NCBI GenBank assembly: GCA_030522415.1
Contig: CM060109.1
Span: 37,364,392-37,428,391, forward strand
Source: Channallabes apus
Lineage: Eukaryota > Chordata > Actinopteri > Siluriformes > Clariidae
Direction: 5' to 3'
DNA length: 64,000 nt
In this document: positions 63,284-64,000 of the stretch, one piece after another
How the letters are laid out: every line of letters starts with the position of its first letter
How positions within the stretch are numbered: position 1 is the stretch's first letter
The notes under the pieces: model-generated
The model's database searches: none
The model's input: only the letters and a program-made list of their open reading frames with translations
Told to the model about the DNA's origin: nothing
Translations under genes and position numbers: made by a program

Positions 63284-64000
63284 CTGAAAGGGGCAAAAAA
63301 CAATCATACATTTAATAAATAAAAGCCCCTTTCTTTTGTATTTACTCAGAATTTTGAGTTACAACCTGTTTTCTTTTTATGTGACCACATTTTCTTTTTG
63401 TTAAGAGACTGAAACAGTAGGTGGCAGGAATATTTCACTGTCAGAAAAAGACTAGTAATATGCAGTTCATAAGACATCCTTCATACATTTGATTGAGTTT
63501 GTACTTATTTAAAGACAGAGTGATGAAGACGTAGGACTTTAAAACAGTTGCAGTATTTTGTATAATAAAGACATACGTTTCCATGCATCAACTATCGACC
63601 AAATTATTATTTTAAACCTTGGTATCATCAGCCTAAAATTTCACACCCAGTGCATTCCTGCTTTTAACGAACATTTAAACCTTTAAACATTTTCATTGGA
63701 CTGTCTGAACAAGGAACAATTTGAAAACGTTGCATTTACAAAAGCCACATGTGAAAAGAACGTTCTAAACTGTAAGCTGTAGGTCACAATGTTTAATAGT
63801 GAAGGTAAACAACTTTTTAGTAAAACTTATTAGAAAAAAAGAACTTTGTTTGCCAGGAAGCATAAAGATTGGATTTTGAAGCAATAGAAAAATGGGTCAT
63901 GGTGCTGTTATAGGCCAGATTGACCCTATTCAAAAACGTATGTCTGAGTGAAAAGGGAAGCGCACAGTCCCCAACTGTTGCTTCAGTTGGTCAGGTCTCA
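63284..64000 (-). other. SPC25 last intron (partial)
   Basis: Runs to the right edge. No exon recognised; from 63870 a transposase relic begins. Confidence 0.6.
63870..64000 (+). mobile_element. Transposase relic, cut by window edge
   Basis: TGAAGCAATAGAAAAATGGG, GTGAAAAGGGAAGCGCACAG and TGCTTCAGTTGGTCAGGTCT match the relic family of 19960-20170. Confidence 0.5.

Noticed and set aside
63105..63287. 60-codon plus-strand frame
   Set aside because: Antisense to the SPC25 last exon.

Overview
The window is nuclear DNA from a vertebrate, almost certainly a teleost fish. Genes are split into small exons with GT/AG introns. Introns and intergenic DNA are AT-rich and full of microsatellites, tRNA-derived SINEs and many generations of Tc1/mariner DNA transposons. 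The repeat mix (a Mermaid-like SINE present in about a dozen copies, plus heavy Tc1 load) would suit a catfish or other otophysan, but that placement is an inference.

Four protein-coding genes are present, in the order known for human chromosome 2q24: STK39 (minus strand, first five coding exons, positions 383-6731, running off the left edge), CERS6 (plus strand, complete, 12295-47782), NOSTRIN (plus strand, complete, 53083-62142) and SPC25 (minus strand, last coding exon only, 63147-63283, running off the right edge). STK39 and CERS6 are head to head with about 5.6 kb between start codons. NOSTRIN and SPC25 are tail to tail, about 1 kb apart.

I rebuilt each gene from splice sites. CERS6 gives 382 residues, or 390 if a 24-nt in-frame microexon at 46950-46973 is included. 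NOSTRIN gives 537 residues from 16 coding exons. Every reading frame closes across the junctions, so neither gene looks broken.

The rest is mostly mobile DNA. Two nearly identical 1620-bp Tc1 elements lie at 50524-52143 (between CERS6 and NOSTRIN) and 56395-58014 (NOSTRIN intron 7). Each transposase is ended by one nonsense codon, at different places. Older material includes internally deleted Tc1 derivatives with clear inverted repeats and TA target duplications (20525-21062, 41241-41999, 45632-46105, 61053-61565), a scrambled Tc1 relic with a nested SINE (38765-40512), and several transposase fragments.

The genes are not an operon. STK39 encodes an ion-transport kinase, CERS6 a ceramide synthase, NOSTRIN an F-BAR/SH3 adaptor for endothelial NO synthase, and SPC25 a kinetochore subunit. 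They are linked by conserved synteny rather than by a shared pathway. I found no bacterial, viral or CRISPR-type system.
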